Of a stretch of DNA of 64,000 bases, positions 41,896 through 51,191 are shown piece by piece (within the stretch, counting starts at the first letter, position 1; each line of letters starts with the position of its first letter). This DNA is from Solimonas sp. Lineage in GTDB: Bacteria > Pseudomonadota > Gammaproteobacteria > Nevskiales > Nevskiaceae. The notes under the pieces were generated by a model. The model saw only the letters and a list, made by a program, of their open reading frames with translations, was not told the origin of the DNA and searched no databases. The stretch spans positions 1 to 64,000 of the forward strand of contig JASBRP010000010.1 of the NCBI GenBank assembly GCA_030149365.1, read 5' to 3'. A program made the translations under genes and the position numbers.

Positions 41896-44469
41896 TCACT
41901 TGAAATCCACGCCGAACCGCAGGATGACGGCGCGCGGGCGCGTGTAGCCCACCGTCCAGTTCACCAGGTCTGCAAACGTGTCGTCCTCTGCATTCTTGGT
42001 CGCGGACACCATCTTTCTCTCGTCCGTGATGTTGTTGACGATCAGGCCCAGCGTCGGGATGAAGGAGAGGTCGGTACGCGTCAGGCTGAAGTTGAAGTTC
42101 AGCATGTTGCGCGCCTCCAGCCGGCCCTGGTGCTGCACGCTGCCCCAGGCAAAGCCGTTATGGGAGAACTGCAGCGCCGTGCTGGTACTCCAGACATCAC
42201 TGAAGAGACGCGAGTAGCTGAGCGAGGCGGATGCCTGCAGGCGCGGAGCGTTGGGCATGGTCGAGCCGGCAGGGACAGGTTCGCCATCACCGTCCTTGAA
42301 CTCCGCCGCGGTCCTGGAATCCAGGTAGCCGCCGCTGGTTTCCAGTAGCAGTCCCTCTATCGGCAGCAGGTAGCGCAGGGACAGCTCGACGCCCTTCACT
42401 TCCACCTCGCCGACGTTGTCGATGTAGGCCTCCGCCGGGGGCGCCACCTGGGAAACCTGGGCGTCGCTCCAGCGCTGGTAGTAGGCCGAGAGGTCCAAGC
42501 GCAGGCTGCGGTCCAGCCAGTCGGTGCGGACACCGGCTTCGTAGGCCCACAGCGTGCTGGACTTGTAGGTCGGAGGGACCGCCGAGTTCGGGTTGGGAAT
42601 CGCCACCGCGTTGACGCCGCCGTACTGGAAGCCGCGGGAAACGCTGCCATAGACCAGCATGTCGTCGGTGGCTTGCCAGGCAACGGCGAGCTTGGGGCTG
42701 AAGCCCTTATCCTTTACGTCCAGGGGCTCCACCGACTTCAGTTCGCGGGTGGTAAGCACGGGGATCAGTCCCGACGTGGTCGAGACACCGCTCACCTCGG
42801 TGCTGTAGAGGCGTCCACCCAGCGTGACGGTGACCGATCCGAGGCGGCGCGACAGTTCGCCGAAGAGTGCCGCTTCGCTGGCTTCCAGCGGATCGAGCGT
42901 CTGGCGCCCGATCGAAACGCCTCGTTCGCTGAGGACGGAATCGCGCAGGGCGGGGGGCAGCAGGTTGAAGGCCGCGCGCAGCCTCGGCAGCAGCGGGACG
43001 GGCGTGTAGATATCGGAGGCAACCGAGGCGTCGTAGACGCTGTAGAACGCGCCGGCCTGCCAGGTCCAGTCGCCGCCATCCGGCGACACCAGCCGTAGTT
43101 CCTGCATCATGCCCTTGGCATCGACATCGCGCTTGGTCCGCCCCACCGTGAGGCCCAGCTCGCCCAATGGAGCTGCCAGCGCATAGGAGCCGTCGAAGTC
43201 GAAGCGGTTCTGCTTGGTCTGGTAGGCCGTCAGCGAGACCAGCGTGGCCCAGTCGAACTCGTAGCGGACGTCCAGCGTGGACAGATCGAAATAGCGCTCC
43301 GTGGGCGAGGACTGCGGCGCGTCGTAGCGCGTGTAGTCCGCGTCGAAGTTGGTCACGTAGAAGGCCTCGTCGGCCTTGCGTTCCTGGGCGGTGTACCAGG
43401 CGTTGACGGTCAGCCGATCCGTCGGCTGCCACAGCACCATCGCCCGGCCGGACCACTTGCGCGCCTCATCGACGTCCTTCTCCTGGCGCAACGGGTTGTC
43501 GATGTCGATGATGCCCGGGCGCTGCTCCGAGACGCCCGAGAGGCGGAACGCCAGCGTCGAGCCCACCGGTAGGTTGAGCGCGGCGCCGTAGGTCGGTGCC
43601 GAGCCGCCGTCCTTCACGGTGGCCCACTCGGTGAAGGCCTTGCCTTCCCAGGTCTCCAGCTTAGGAGCCTGCGGAACGTAGCGGATGACGCCCGCCAGCG
43701 AAGAGGCGCCGAACAGGCTGCCCTGCGGCCCCTTCAGCACCTCGACCGTGGCCAGGTCCCAGGTGTCCGGATCCACTACGGTGTAGCTGCCGATCGGATC
43801 GCCCAGCGGGATGTCTCCCAGCAGCACGCCGACGGTCTGGTTCGTGGTGTTGTCGGGCGCGATGCCGCGGATCACGATCTTGCGGGAGCCGGTGACCGCG
43901 ACGTCCTGGATCTGCAGGCCAGGCACCTGGTCGACGAAATCCTGCAGCTCACGGGCGCCTTGCTGCTCGAGCTTGTCGCCGGTCAGCACGTCGACCGTCA
44001 TCGGGATGTCGCGCACCGACTGCTCGCGCTTGGTTGCCGTGACCACGATCTCCTCGATCTGCCCGCGCTGCGAGGGCTCGGGCAGCGACTGCGGCTCCTG
44101 CTGCTCGCGAGCCAGCACCGGGATCGTCTCAAGCTCCTCGAAGGATTCTTCGGCCGGGCCGGGCGCCGTGGCGTCGACCTGCGCCGGCGGAGCTGCGGCG
44201 GGCGGAGTGGCCGCATCGGCGGGCGCCGCCGCCGCAGCGGGAGCTTCAGCCGGCGCCGTGTTGCCGATATCACCGTTCAGGATTTCATCGAGGGCGGAGT
44301 CGATATCGGCATCCCCTGACTGATCCTGCGCAGCAGGCGGCGGCGTGCTGCCGGCAGCCTGCTCCTGGGCACCCGCCACCGACACGAAGCCGGCCCACAG
44401 CGCCAGGCACAGCGTGCTCCGGCGAAACGGAAGTGCGCGGGAACCACTCGAGAACGTCGGTCTGCTCAT
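41896..44469 (-). CDS. TonB-dependent outer-membrane receptor (first gene of the peptide operon)
   Basis: An 857-residue receptor. A signal peptide (about 1-35, ending SVAGAQ) is followed by a roughly 100-residue Ala/Pro/Glu-rich segment containing SALDEILNGDIGN, a TonB box EEIVVTATKREQ, a plug domain (VLKGPQGSLFGASSLAGVI) and a barrel ending in the terminal Lys of RFGVDFK. It is the first gene of a closely packed minus-strand run down to 25105. A 17-bp perfect dyad lies 167 bp upstream of its start. No clear Shine-Dalgarno precedes the ATG. Confidence 0.92.
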   Translation of the reverse strand: MSRPTFSSGSRALPFRRSTLCLALWAGFVSVAGAQEQAAGSTPPPAAQDQSGDADIDSALDEILNGDIGNTAPAEAPAAAAAPADAATPPAAAPPAQVDATAPGPAEESFEELETIPVLAREQQEPQSLPEPSQRGQIEEIVVTATKREQSVRDIPMTVDVLTGDKLEQQGARELQDFVDQVPGLQIQDVAVTGSRKIVIRGIAPDNTTNQTVGVLLGDIPLGDPIGSYTVVDPDTWDLATVEVLKGPQGSLFGASSLAGVIRYVPQAPKLETWEGKAFTEWATVKDGGSAPTYGAALNLPVGSTLAFRLSGVSEQRPGIIDIDNPLRQEKDVDEARKWSGRAMVLWQPTDRLTVNAWYTAQERKADEAFYVTNFDADYTRYDAPQSSPTERYFDLSTLDVRYEFDWATLVSLTAYQTKQNRFDFDGSYALAAPLGELGLTVGRTKRDVDAKGMMQELRLVSPDGGDWTWQAGAFYSVYDASVASDIYTPVPLLPRLRAAFNLLPPALRDSVLSERGVSIGRQTLDPLEASEAALFGELSRRLGSVTVTLGGRLYSTEVSGVSTTSGLIPVLTTRELKSVEPLDVKDKGFSPKLAVAWQATDDMLVYGSVSRGFQYGGVNAVAIPNPNSAVPPTYKSSTLWAYEAGVRTDWLDRSLRLDLSAYYQRWSDAQVSQVAPPAEAYIDNVGEVEVKGVELSLRYLLPIEGLLLETSGGYLDSRTAAEFKDGDGEPVPAGSTMPNAPRLQASASLSYSRLFSDVWSTSTALQFSHNGFAWGSVQHQGRLEARNMLNFNFSLTRTDLSFIPTLGLIVNNITDERKMVSATKNAEDDTFADLVNWTVGYTRPRAVILRFGVDFK

Positions 44470-44635
44470 GTCGAAGGCATGTCCAAATAATCAACCCGTA
44501 CCCCTGGGTGCCTTGCCCGCCGTACCACCCGGCAAATCCCCCTCATCCGATGAGCCGCGCAGGGAAACCACGGCATCGTGAGCTGAAACTACACGATGCG
44601 ATGATTGACGCGAATCTAATAGTTCTAATGCTAGA

Positions 44636-44652
44636 CATAAGATTTACTTATG
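44636..44652. promoter_or_regulatory. Dyad CATAAGATTTACTTATG (site A), candidate LysR box
   Basis: Perfect 6-bp inverted repeat with a 5-bp spacer upstream of the peptide-operon TonB receptor. The ATAAG-N5-CTTAT core recurs at 49680-49694 and, with one mismatch, at 50630-50644. It is surrounded by AT-rich DNA unlike the flanking genes. Confidence 0.6.
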
Positions 44653-44842
44653 CGCTTGGGCACGCTGATTGCAGTGACCCACGGTGAGGCTTTTTGCACT
44701 GGAACCACGCGGGAAATGAGCCGATGCAGTGCAGCAGCGCCGCGCGGCGTGCGGCTTGCGGCCGGGGGAGCCAGCATCAGCCCGCATCCGGGGCATGCAG
44801 GGGAAAGGGTGATCCGGCGACTCCCCGGGCCACCGAATCGAG

Positions 44843-44876
44843 AGCAGGGCCGGCAGGCTCGCCGCCGGCCCCTGCT
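44843..44876 (-). terminator. Terminator hairpin after the HbpS-like gene
   Basis: AGCAGGGCCGGC pairs with GCCGGCCCCTGCT (one bulge) around a 9-nt loop, 9 nt past the stop. The stem is very GC-rich but lacks a U-tract. Confidence 0.55.
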
Positions 44877-44885
44877 ACGGGCGGG

Positions 44886-45392
44886 CTACTTGAGCTTGGC
44901 CGCGGCGGGCTCGGCGGCCCGGCGGGCGCATTCGGCGTCCTGCTCGGCCGAGCCGCCGGACACACCGACCGCACCGGAGACCCGACCCTTGTCGTCGGCG
45001 AGCGGCACGCCGCCCGGCAGCGTCGTCATCTGCATGATCAGGAAGGCATCACGGGTCGGCGCGTCGGCCGCGGCGACTCCGCCCAGCACCGCCGTGGGGG
45101 CGTTCAGGCGCAGCGCCGTGCGCGCCTTCAGCAGCGCGGCCTCGGCGGTCGCCGGGGAAGCGCCGTCCTGGCGCTTGAAGGCCACCAGCGTGCCGGAGGC
45201 GTCGATGACGCCGACGCTGAAGGGCGTAAGCTTCTGGCTGGCCACGTAGTCCAGGCAGCGCGCGATCATGCGCTCGGCGTCGCGCAGCGCGCTGTCGCCG
45301 GCCTTGTCCGCGGCCTGCGCGGGCATGGCCAGCATCGTCATGCCAGCGCACAGCGACGTGGCGGCCTTCTTCCATTCAAGCTTGATCGTCAT
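44886..45392 (-). CDS. GlcG/HbpS family heme-binding protein, exported
   Basis: A 168-residue protein with a signal peptide (to about residue 28, MLAMPAQAA) and the GlcG/HbpS (DUF336) domain: VGVIDASGTLVAFKRQDGA, LLKARTAL, GGVPLADDKGRVSGAVGVSGG. The family binds heme or corrinoids and often accompanies redox enzymes. Here it overlaps the PQQ dehydrogenase stop by 4 nt (ATGA), so it may help with the heme c or redox state of that enzyme. Confidence 0.9.
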   Translation of the reverse strand: MTIKLEWKKAATSLCAGMTMLAMPAQAADKAGDSALRDAERMIARCLDYVASQKLTPFSVGVIDASGTLVAFKRQDGASPATAEAALLKARTALRLNAPTAVLGGVAAADAPTRDAFLIMQMTTLPGGVPLADDKGRVSGAVGVSGGSAEQDAECARRAAEPAAAKLK

Positions 45393-47644
45393 TTACGGTC
45401 CCCGGTTGCGTTGGAATCTGGCGGCGGCGGCGCATGTGCGTCGGAGCCCGTGGCACCCTGCTCGCTGTCGTAGGCCTGCCAGGCATCGTTGATGATGGAG
45501 GCGCGGATGGCCTCCACGTCCTGCGGCGTCAGCAGGCCCTTGAAGGAACCCATGCCGCGGCTGGCGCGGATGCCGCCGAGCACGATGTCCTCGAACTCGC
45601 CGTAGGTCTGCGCATTGATGCGCCGCAGGTCCGGAACGGTGCCCGTGGCCGCGCTGTTGTTGTGGCAGTGCTGGCAGTGGCGCTTGAACAGGTCCGTGCC
45701 CCGCGTGATCGTTTCCGGCGAGCCGTGGCGCGGCGCGGGCGGCGTGGCGAACTTCTTCGCATGCTGGATCTCGGCCGGCAGCGGCACCGCGCCGCCGCCC
45801 AGGCGCAGCACGATCAGCTTGCCGGCGTTGCCATAGCGATAGGCCGCCGTGCCCTCGGGATGCGTGCCGCCCAGGGCACCGCCGAAGCCGGCCAGCAGCG
45901 CCACGTACTGCTCGCCGTCCAGCTCGTAGGTCATCGGCGCGGCCATGATGCTCACGCCCAGGTTGATCGCAGCGAGCTGCTCGCCGGTGGAGGCGCGGTA
46001 GGCGTACAGATAGCCGGTGGAGCGGCCCTGGAACACCAGGTCACCCGCCGTGGTCATCACGCCGCCGCCGTTCCAGATGGCGTTCATCTTGCCGGCCCAC
46101 TGGTCGGAGGTTTCCACCTGCCAGGCCACCTTGTTGGCCACCGGATCCCAGGCCCGCAGATAACCGCGGATGGTCGGATCAGGCTGGCCCTTGGCGAGCT
46201 CGGCCACGGTCGGCATCTTGGCGGAAGCCTCCGCGTCCAGGCCCCAGTCGATGGCACCGTCGATCGGGAAGCTGTACAGCGCGCCGATATTGATGCCGCC
46301 CTTCTGGTACTTGTAGGGCTCCTTCGGCATCCACCACACCGCGCCCATTTCCAGCGCCGGGATGTAGACCAGCCGCGTCTGCGGATTGAAGGCCATTGGG
46401 TGCCAGTTGTGGCCGCCGGCGGGCGACGGGAAGATCAGGACGGGCTTGCCGCTGTAGTTGCCCTGCCCGGTTTCCACCGGGCGGCCAGTCTTCTTGTCCA
46501 CGTGCGAGGCCCAGGTGACGGGCACGTAGGGCTCGGCGGACAGCAGTTCGCCGGTGGCGCGGTCGAGCACGTAGAAGAAACCGTTCTTCGGCGCCTGCAT
46601 CAGCACCTGGCGCTGGCGCCCGCCGATCTCCAGGTCCGCCAGGATCATCTTCTGCGTGGCGGTGTAGTCCCACTGGTCGCCCGGCGTGGTCTGGTAGTGC
46701 CAGGCCAGGCGGCCGGTGCCGGCATGCAGCGCCAGGATCGACGATACGAACAGGTTGTCGCCGCCCGAGGGGCTGCGCAGCTCGCGCGGATACAGCGCGG
46801 AGTTGCCCACGCCGATGTAGACCAGGTCCAGCTGCGGGTCGTAGGCCATGCCGTCCCAGACCGTGCCGCCGAGGCCCACCTCCCAGAAGGAGTTCGGGTC
46901 CCAAGTTTTGGCGGCCATCTCCAGCTCGGGGTTCTCGAACGGGCCGGTGGTGCTCTTCGGCACCGTGAAGAAGCGCCAGCGCTGCTCGCCGCTCTGCGTG
47001 TCGTAGGCGGTGACGTAACCGCGCGCGTCCAGCTCGGCGCCGGAATTGCCGATCACCACCAGGTCGCCGGCGATGTAGGTGGAGCCGGTGACCGTGTAGC
47101 CGCGCTCGTGGTCGATGATGGTGTCCACTTCCCAGGCCTTCTGGCCGGTCTTGGCATCCAGCGCGATCAGGCGACCGTCGAGCGAGGCAACGAAGATGCG
47201 ACCCTTATGGAAGGACAGGCCGCGGTTGGTGATGCCGCAGCAGACCTTGCTGGTGATGGCGTCGTTCACCTTCGGGTCGAAGGACCACAGCTTCTTGCCG
47301 CTGCGGGCATCCAGCGCGTGCACGAAGCCCCAGGGCGCGCTGAGGTACATGACGCCGTCCACCACCACCGGCGTCGAGGACTGGCCGTGCTTGGTGTCGA
47401 GGTCGTAGTTCCAGGCAAAGCCCAGCTGGCCGACGTTGCCGGCGTTGATCTGCTTCAGCGGCGACGAATAGGTCTGGCCCGCGTCGTGGCCGCCGATCAG
47501 CCAGTCGCCGTTGCCGGCCGCAGCCGCAACCTGCGAGGACGCCTCGGCCTTCAGCAGCGCCGGCTCGCGCAGCGCGAAGATCGCCGCGACTGCCGCGATG
47601 ACGACCACGGTCCCGACGATCAAAGATGTGTTCCGCATGACCAT
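45389..47644 (-). CDS. PQQ-dependent quinohemoprotein alcohol dehydrogenase
   Basis: A 751-residue periplasmic enzyme. One N-terminal membrane/signal helix is followed by the eight-bladed PQQ propeller with the vicinal disulfide Cys-Cys in KVCCGITNRG, the catalytic Asp region PGDQWDYTA and W-motifs such as GDLVFQGRSTGYLYAY. A C-terminal cytochrome c domain has HCQHCH as heme site and Met in SRGMGSFKG as likely sixth ligand. It oxidises alcohols to aldehydes and passes electrons to cytochromes. Start 47644 has GGGAG 4 nt upstream; a second Met two codons later is possible. No pqq synthesis genes are in the window. Confidence 0.92.
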   Translation of the reverse strand: MVMRNTSLIVGTVVVIAAVAAIFALREPALLKAEASSQVAAAAGNGDWLIGGHDAGQTYSSPLKQINAGNVGQLGFAWNYDLDTKHGQSSTPVVVDGVMYLSAPWGFVHALDARSGKKLWSFDPKVNDAITSKVCCGITNRGLSFHKGRIFVASLDGRLIALDAKTGQKAWEVDTIIDHERGYTVTGSTYIAGDLVVIGNSGAELDARGYVTAYDTQSGEQRWRFFTVPKSTTGPFENPELEMAAKTWDPNSFWEVGLGGTVWDGMAYDPQLDLVYIGVGNSALYPRELRSPSGGDNLFVSSILALHAGTGRLAWHYQTTPGDQWDYTATQKMILADLEIGGRQRQVLMQAPKNGFFYVLDRATGELLSAEPYVPVTWASHVDKKTGRPVETGQGNYSGKPVLIFPSPAGGHNWHPMAFNPQTRLVYIPALEMGAVWWMPKEPYKYQKGGINIGALYSFPIDGAIDWGLDAEASAKMPTVAELAKGQPDPTIRGYLRAWDPVANKVAWQVETSDQWAGKMNAIWNGGGVMTTAGDLVFQGRSTGYLYAYRASTGEQLAAINLGVSIMAAPMTYELDGEQYVALLAGFGGALGGTHPEGTAAYRYGNAGKLIVLRLGGGAVPLPAEIQHAKKFATPPAPRHGSPETITRGTDLFKRHCQHCHNNSAATGTVPDLRRINAQTYGEFEDIVLGGIRASRGMGSFKGLLTPQDVEAIRASIINDAWQAYDSEQGATGSDAHAPPPPDSNATGDRK

Positions 47645-47684
47645 ACCGCTCCCGGAATGATGAAACTCGTTGTTGTTCGCTGCT

Positions 47685-49520
47685 TCAGGCAAGCGCCGGC
47701 TTCACCACCGGCAGCAGCACCGCCGAGGCCTGCTCCGCGGAGCGCAGCACGGTGATGTCCGCCTTGCGATAGTCCTCGGGCCGGGCATTGAAGATGTTCG
47801 GCACGAAGCTCTGCGGGTTGCGGTCGTACAGCGGGAACCAGCTCGACTGGATCTGCACCATGATGCGGTGCCCCGGCTTGAACACATGGTTCACGTTGGG
47901 CAGCTCGAAGCGGTACTGCTGCGCCTCGTTGGCCGGAATCGCGCTGGGCTGCTCGAAGCTCTCGCGATAGCGGCCGCGGAAGATGTTCATGGCGATGGGC
48001 AGCTGGTAGCCGCTGCTGTCGGGGTCGACAGGATCCTTGGCCGGATACACGTCGATCAGCTTCACCACGAAATCGCCGTCGGTGCCCGTGGTCATGGCGT
48101 GCAGGTCGGCCAGCGGAATGCCGCGCACGTGCACGGCCTCGGTCAGCACCGGCGTCTCGTAGCTCAATACGTCCGGCCGGCCGTCGACGAAGCGCTGGTC
48201 CTGCGCCAGGCTGGTGCTCCAGGCCTCGTAGGGCTTGCCGAGCACGCCGGTGCCCAGCTCGGCGAAGGGATCGACCACCGGCCGCGGCAGGTAGGGGACC
48301 GGCTTGGCCGGATCGCTGCAATAGGTGTCGCCGGCCTGCTGCTGCGAGGGCCGGGTGAAGGACAGCGCGGAGCCGGCTTGCAGGTACAGCGGCTGCAGGC
48401 TCGAGGCGTATTGCTCGTCGCAGGCCGTGGGCCAGTCCTCCAGGCGCTCCCAGCGCTTCTCTCCGGTGTTGTAGGCCATCACGCGGGCCAGGTTCGCCGG
48501 CGGGCCCCCGCGCAGGTGCTCGTCCAGGAACGGGAACATGATCTCCTGGTGGTACTGGTGCGCGGTGTCGATCTGCCATTGGATGGGCCCGATCGACGGC
48601 GCCGTGCGCCATACCTGGTTGTGGTGCCAGGGGCCCAGCACCAGCCAGTTGTTGGCCTCGTGCCCGGCCTGCTTCAGCGCGCGCCAGGCGTGGTTGGCGC
48701 CCCAGTTGTCTTCCTGGTCCCAGAAGCCCTGCGTCCACAGCGTGGGCACCGTCGACGGGCGCTCGGCCAGGCGCTGGTCCACCGCGTAGGCCTGCCAGTA
48801 CGCGTCGTAGGACGGGTGCTCCATCATGCGCGCCACGAAGGGCAGGCGATCCAGGCCGTGCTCGCGGATGTAGTCGCCGGCGGAACCGGCGCGCAGGAAT
48901 TCCTCGTACTTGTCGTGCGTCTGGCTGGGCGTGAGCACGCCGACGCCGCGCTGGCCGCTCTGCATGTGGATGAAGCCCAGCATCATCTGGCGGAAGGCGC
49001 CGTAATGGAACCAGTCATCGCCCATCCAGGCGTCGATCAGCGGGCCCGAGGGCACCGCGGCCTTCAGGGCCGGATGCGGGTCCAGCAGCGCCATGGCACT
49101 GGTGAAGCCGACATAGGAATTGCCGAAGATGCCGACGCGGCCATTGGACTCCGGCACATGCTTCACCAGCCAGTCGATGGTGTCCCAGGCGTCGGTGGAG
49201 TGATCGGTATCCGTGGGGTTGCAGGGCCCGCGCGTGGCCTGCGTGACGTAGTAGTCGCCCTCCGAGCCGTGCTTGCCGCGCACGTCCTGGATCACGCGGA
49301 TGTAGCCAGCGAGCAGATACTTGTCACCCGCCATCCGCGGCTTGAACAGCGAGGCGTTGTAGGGCGTACGCATGATCAGCGTGCCCGCGTCCTTGGCGTG
49401 GCGCGGCGTGTAGATGTAGGTCTTCAGCTTCACGCCGTCGCGCATCGGGATCATCTCGACGCGCTCGGAAAACCCCTGGTCCAGGGTCCTGACTTCAAAA
49501 CGTTCTGGAATGTCGCTCAC
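47685..49520 (-). CDS. CocE/NonD family (S15) hydrolase, amino acid ester hydrolase-like
   Basis: A 611-residue serine hydrolase of the CocE/X-Pro dipeptidyl-peptidase group. The nucleophile elbow is GIFGNSYVGFTS, the acid region is WDQEDNWG, and the His is in GPWHHNQ. A C-terminal jelly-roll domain ends with HRIMVQIQSSWFPLYDRNPQ. Relatives include alpha-amino acid ester hydrolases and glutaryl-7-ACA acylases. GTG 49520 is preferred because AAGGA lies 6-7 nt upstream; an upstream GTG at 49604 has no ribosome-binding site. It heads the operon with the PQQ dehydrogenase and HbpS-like genes. Confidence 0.9.
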   Translation of the reverse strand: MSDIPERFEVRTLDQGFSERVEMIPMRDGVKLKTYIYTPRHAKDAGTLIMRTPYNASLFKPRMAGDKYLLAGYIRVIQDVRGKHGSEGDYYVTQATRGPCNPTDTDHSTDAWDTIDWLVKHVPESNGRVGIFGNSYVGFTSAMALLDPHPALKAAVPSGPLIDAWMGDDWFHYGAFRQMMLGFIHMQSGQRGVGVLTPSQTHDKYEEFLRAGSAGDYIREHGLDRLPFVARMMEHPSYDAYWQAYAVDQRLAERPSTVPTLWTQGFWDQEDNWGANHAWRALKQAGHEANNWLVLGPWHHNQVWRTAPSIGPIQWQIDTAHQYHQEIMFPFLDEHLRGGPPANLARVMAYNTGEKRWERLEDWPTACDEQYASSLQPLYLQAGSALSFTRPSQQQAGDTYCSDPAKPVPYLPRPVVDPFAELGTGVLGKPYEAWSTSLAQDQRFVDGRPDVLSYETPVLTEAVHVRGIPLADLHAMTTGTDGDFVVKLIDVYPAKDPVDPDSSGYQLPIAMNIFRGRYRESFEQPSAIPANEAQQYRFELPNVNHVFKPGHRIMVQIQSSWFPLYDRNPQSFVPNIFNARPEDYRKADITVLRSAEQASAVLLPVVKPALA

Positions 49521-49768
49521 GACCCGTCCTTGCTGAGGAAGCTGCGCCGCGCGGCTGGTAACCGGCAGCTCCGCTGCATCACCCGCCGGCTTGCTGCCTG
49601 CCACGAAAAAACGGGGAGCCTTCAGGCCATTCTGCCGGGGGGCCTACCCCACAAGAAGCTAATACTTCTTATGTGGGATATAAGAGGTTCTTATGGGCTC
49701 TGGCGGCTCCTCCGAGGCCTGCCGCATGAACCGCCGCTCGGGCCGGATCGGGGGCCGGAAAGGGCCCG
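49521..49768. other. Intergenic region between LysR gene and S15 operon
   Basis: Contains the S15 promoter area. Besides the compound site B, CCCACA-AGAAG and CTTCT-TATGTGGG form a large imperfect dyad at about 49649-49676 that partly overlaps it. Confidence 0.5.
49668..49695. promoter_or_regulatory. Compound dyad (site B), candidate LysR box
   Basis: CTTATGTGGGATATAAG (49668-49684, CTTAT-N7-ATAAG) overlaps ATAAGAGGTTCTTAT (49680-49694, ATAAG-N5-CTTAT), giving three half-sites in a row. It lies about 150 bp before the S15 hydrolase start. The first dyad and its left flank closely match site D (51136-51152). Confidence 0.6.
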
Positions 49769-50629
49769 CTAGATCGTCGGCAGCATCGAGCGCAGGTGCG
49801 ATTCGAAGCTGCGCAGCAGTTGCGAGGAGTTGTGCCGCCCGGTCTTGATGGTGATGCCGATGGAGGGCAGCTTGGGCAGGCGACTGGAGGGCGGCAGTGC
49901 ATACAGATCGGGCGGAACGGCGCACTGTGTCAGCACGGAAATCGCCTGGCCGGAACGCACCACCGCCATCAGCCCCGCCATGCTGGCGCTGGCATAGGCG
50001 ATGCGGTACTGGCGCCCGGCGCGTTGCAGCCGCGAAACGGCGGCCTGGTAGTCCAGGGTGTCGGGATCCGAGAGTGCCAATTGCACGGGATCGCGGTTGT
50101 GGGCATCGCTGCCCTTGACCCCCACCCAGACGAACTGCTCGCGGCGCAGGAAGCGGTCGCGCTGCGAACTGTCCGGCTCCGAGACGATGGCGATGTCCAG
50201 GACCTGGCTCTTGATCTTCTCCAGCAGCCGCGTGGTCGGCTCGCAGACCACCTCGATCAGCACCTGGGGATGCAGCTTGGAGTATTCCCGCAGCAGTTGC
50301 GGCAGGAAGGCCAGCGCGTAGTCCTCCGGGCAGCCGACGCGCAGCTCACCGGACAGGCTCACGCCCAGCAGCTCGCCGACCGCTTCGTCGTGGGTACGCA
50401 GGATGTTCTGTGCGTGCAGGTACAGCCGCTCGCCCTGCGCCGTCAGCGTGATGCCGCGCCCGCTGCGGATCATCAGGGTCTGCTGCACTTCCATCTCGAG
50501 CCGCTTGACCTGCTGGCTCAGCGCCGCTTGCGTGCGCCCCACCTTGTCGGCCGCGCGGCTCATCACGCGGGCCTCGGCGATGGCGACGAAGTTGCGCAAT
50601 AGATCGATGTTAAGTCGCGTGCTCACCAT
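49769..50629 (-). CDS. LysR family transcriptional regulator
   Basis: A 286-residue LysR-type regulator. The winged helix-turn-helix is at about residues 8-65 (LLRNFVAIAEARVMSRAADK, then TQAALSQQVKRLEMEV), followed by a periplasmic-binding-like effector domain (ELRVGCPEDYALAFLPQLL). Start 50629 has AAGGTAG 6 nt upstream. The likely targets are its own gene, the S15-PQQ operon immediately downstream and possibly the TonB/peptide operon and phyH, as related dyads precede all four. Confidence 0.93.
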   Translation of the reverse strand: MVSTRLNIDLLRNFVAIAEARVMSRAADKVGRTQAALSQQVKRLEMEVQQTLMIRSGRGITLTAQGERLYLHAQNILRTHDEAVGELLGVSLSGELRVGCPEDYALAFLPQLLREYSKLHPQVLIEVVCEPTTRLLEKIKSQVLDIAIVSEPDSSQRDRFLRREQFVWVGVKGSDAHNRDPVQLALSDPDTLDYQAAVSRLQRAGRQYRIAYASASMAGLMAVVRSGQAISVLTQCAVPPDLYALPPSSRLPKLPSIGITIKTGRHNSSQLLRSFESHLRSMLPTI

Positions 50630-50644
50630 ATAAATCTACCTTAT
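50630..50644. promoter_or_regulatory. Dyad at the lysR start (site C)
   Basis: ATAAA-TCTAC-CTTAT, one base from the ATAAG-N5-CTTAT core of site A. It abuts the lysR ATG and covers its ribosome-binding site. Occupancy would block transcription or translation of lysR, consistent with autoregulation (inference). Confidence 0.45.
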
Positions 50645-50693
50645 GGCCCAAAGGGCGTCACGCCAGCACGGCAGAGCGCCAGCGCCGACGCCC

Positions 50694-51050
50694 TCAGGGC
50701 TCCCAGGCGCGCGGCAGCAGGCCGGCTTCGCGCACGGTGGGGATCTTCAGCAGGCGGTCGAGCAGCAGCTCCGGGTACATCACCGTGTGCGCCTGCAGCT
50801 CGAAGCGCAGCTCCAGCGATTCATCCTCATCGCGCCGGGTGAAGGCGAACTGCAAGGGCAGCTCGTTCCGCACGGTGAGCAGGGCCAGCACGCGGGCCGG
50901 CAACTGGGGATCGGCCTCCGCCACCAGCCGGTAGCGCAGCCGAGTGTGATCCTCCGGCGCCATGGTGGTGTCGCCATAGGGGCCCTTGGCGCTGGCGGCG
51001 ACCTGTTCGAGGGCGCTGCGCTGGGGATCGACCGGGCTTGCAGGCGTCAT
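50694..51050 (-). CDS. Small protein with ACT-like predicted fold, function unknown
   Basis: A 118-residue protein I cannot assign firmly. Its order of segments suggests a beta-alpha-beta-beta-alpha fold: LRYRLVAEAD (strand), PQLPARVLALLTVRNE (helix), LPLQFAFTRRDE and LELRFELQAH (strands), YPELLLDRLLKI (helix). This resembles the ACT domain of small acetolactate-synthase subunits (IlvM-like), which bind amino acids. The start is uncertain: the frame stays open to 51149 and would add a hydrophobic segment, but neither start has a clear ribosome-binding site. It lies between lysR and the divergent phyH gene. Confidence 0.6.
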   Translation of the reverse strand: MTPASPVDPQRSALEQVAASAKGPYGDTTMAPEDHTRLRYRLVAEADPQLPARVLALLTVRNELPLQFAFTRRDEDESLELRFELQAHTVMYPELLLDRLLKIPTVREAGLLPRAWEP

Positions 51051-51135
51051 GGCGTTGGCGGGGAGCAGGGGAAGTAACAGCACGGAACGGGCCGGTATTC
51101 TGACCACGGCCTCCGGCCCGCAGAAACGAATACTC

Positions 51136-51152
51136 GTTATGTGGGGCATAAG
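51136..51152. promoter_or_regulatory. Dyad upstream of phyH (site D), candidate LysR box
   Basis: GTTATGTGGGGCATAAG: TTAT-N7-ATAA in the divergent region between the ACT-like gene and phyH, 40 bp before the phyH ATG. Over about 24 nt it differs from site B at roughly four positions, a stronger match than expected by chance. Confidence 0.6.
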
Positions 51153-51191
51153 GCCGGCTAATGGAGGGCCGCGGGTCTATGATGCGAAAAC

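Larger units (their letters stand above)
44470..44885. other. Promoter region of the peptide operon
   Basis: About 415 bp without a gene. It separates the HbpS-like gene from the TonB receptor, both on the minus strand. It holds the dyad at 44636-44652, repeated CTAAT motifs at about 44615-44630, and the hairpin that ends the upstream transcript at 44843-44876. Confidence 0.55.
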
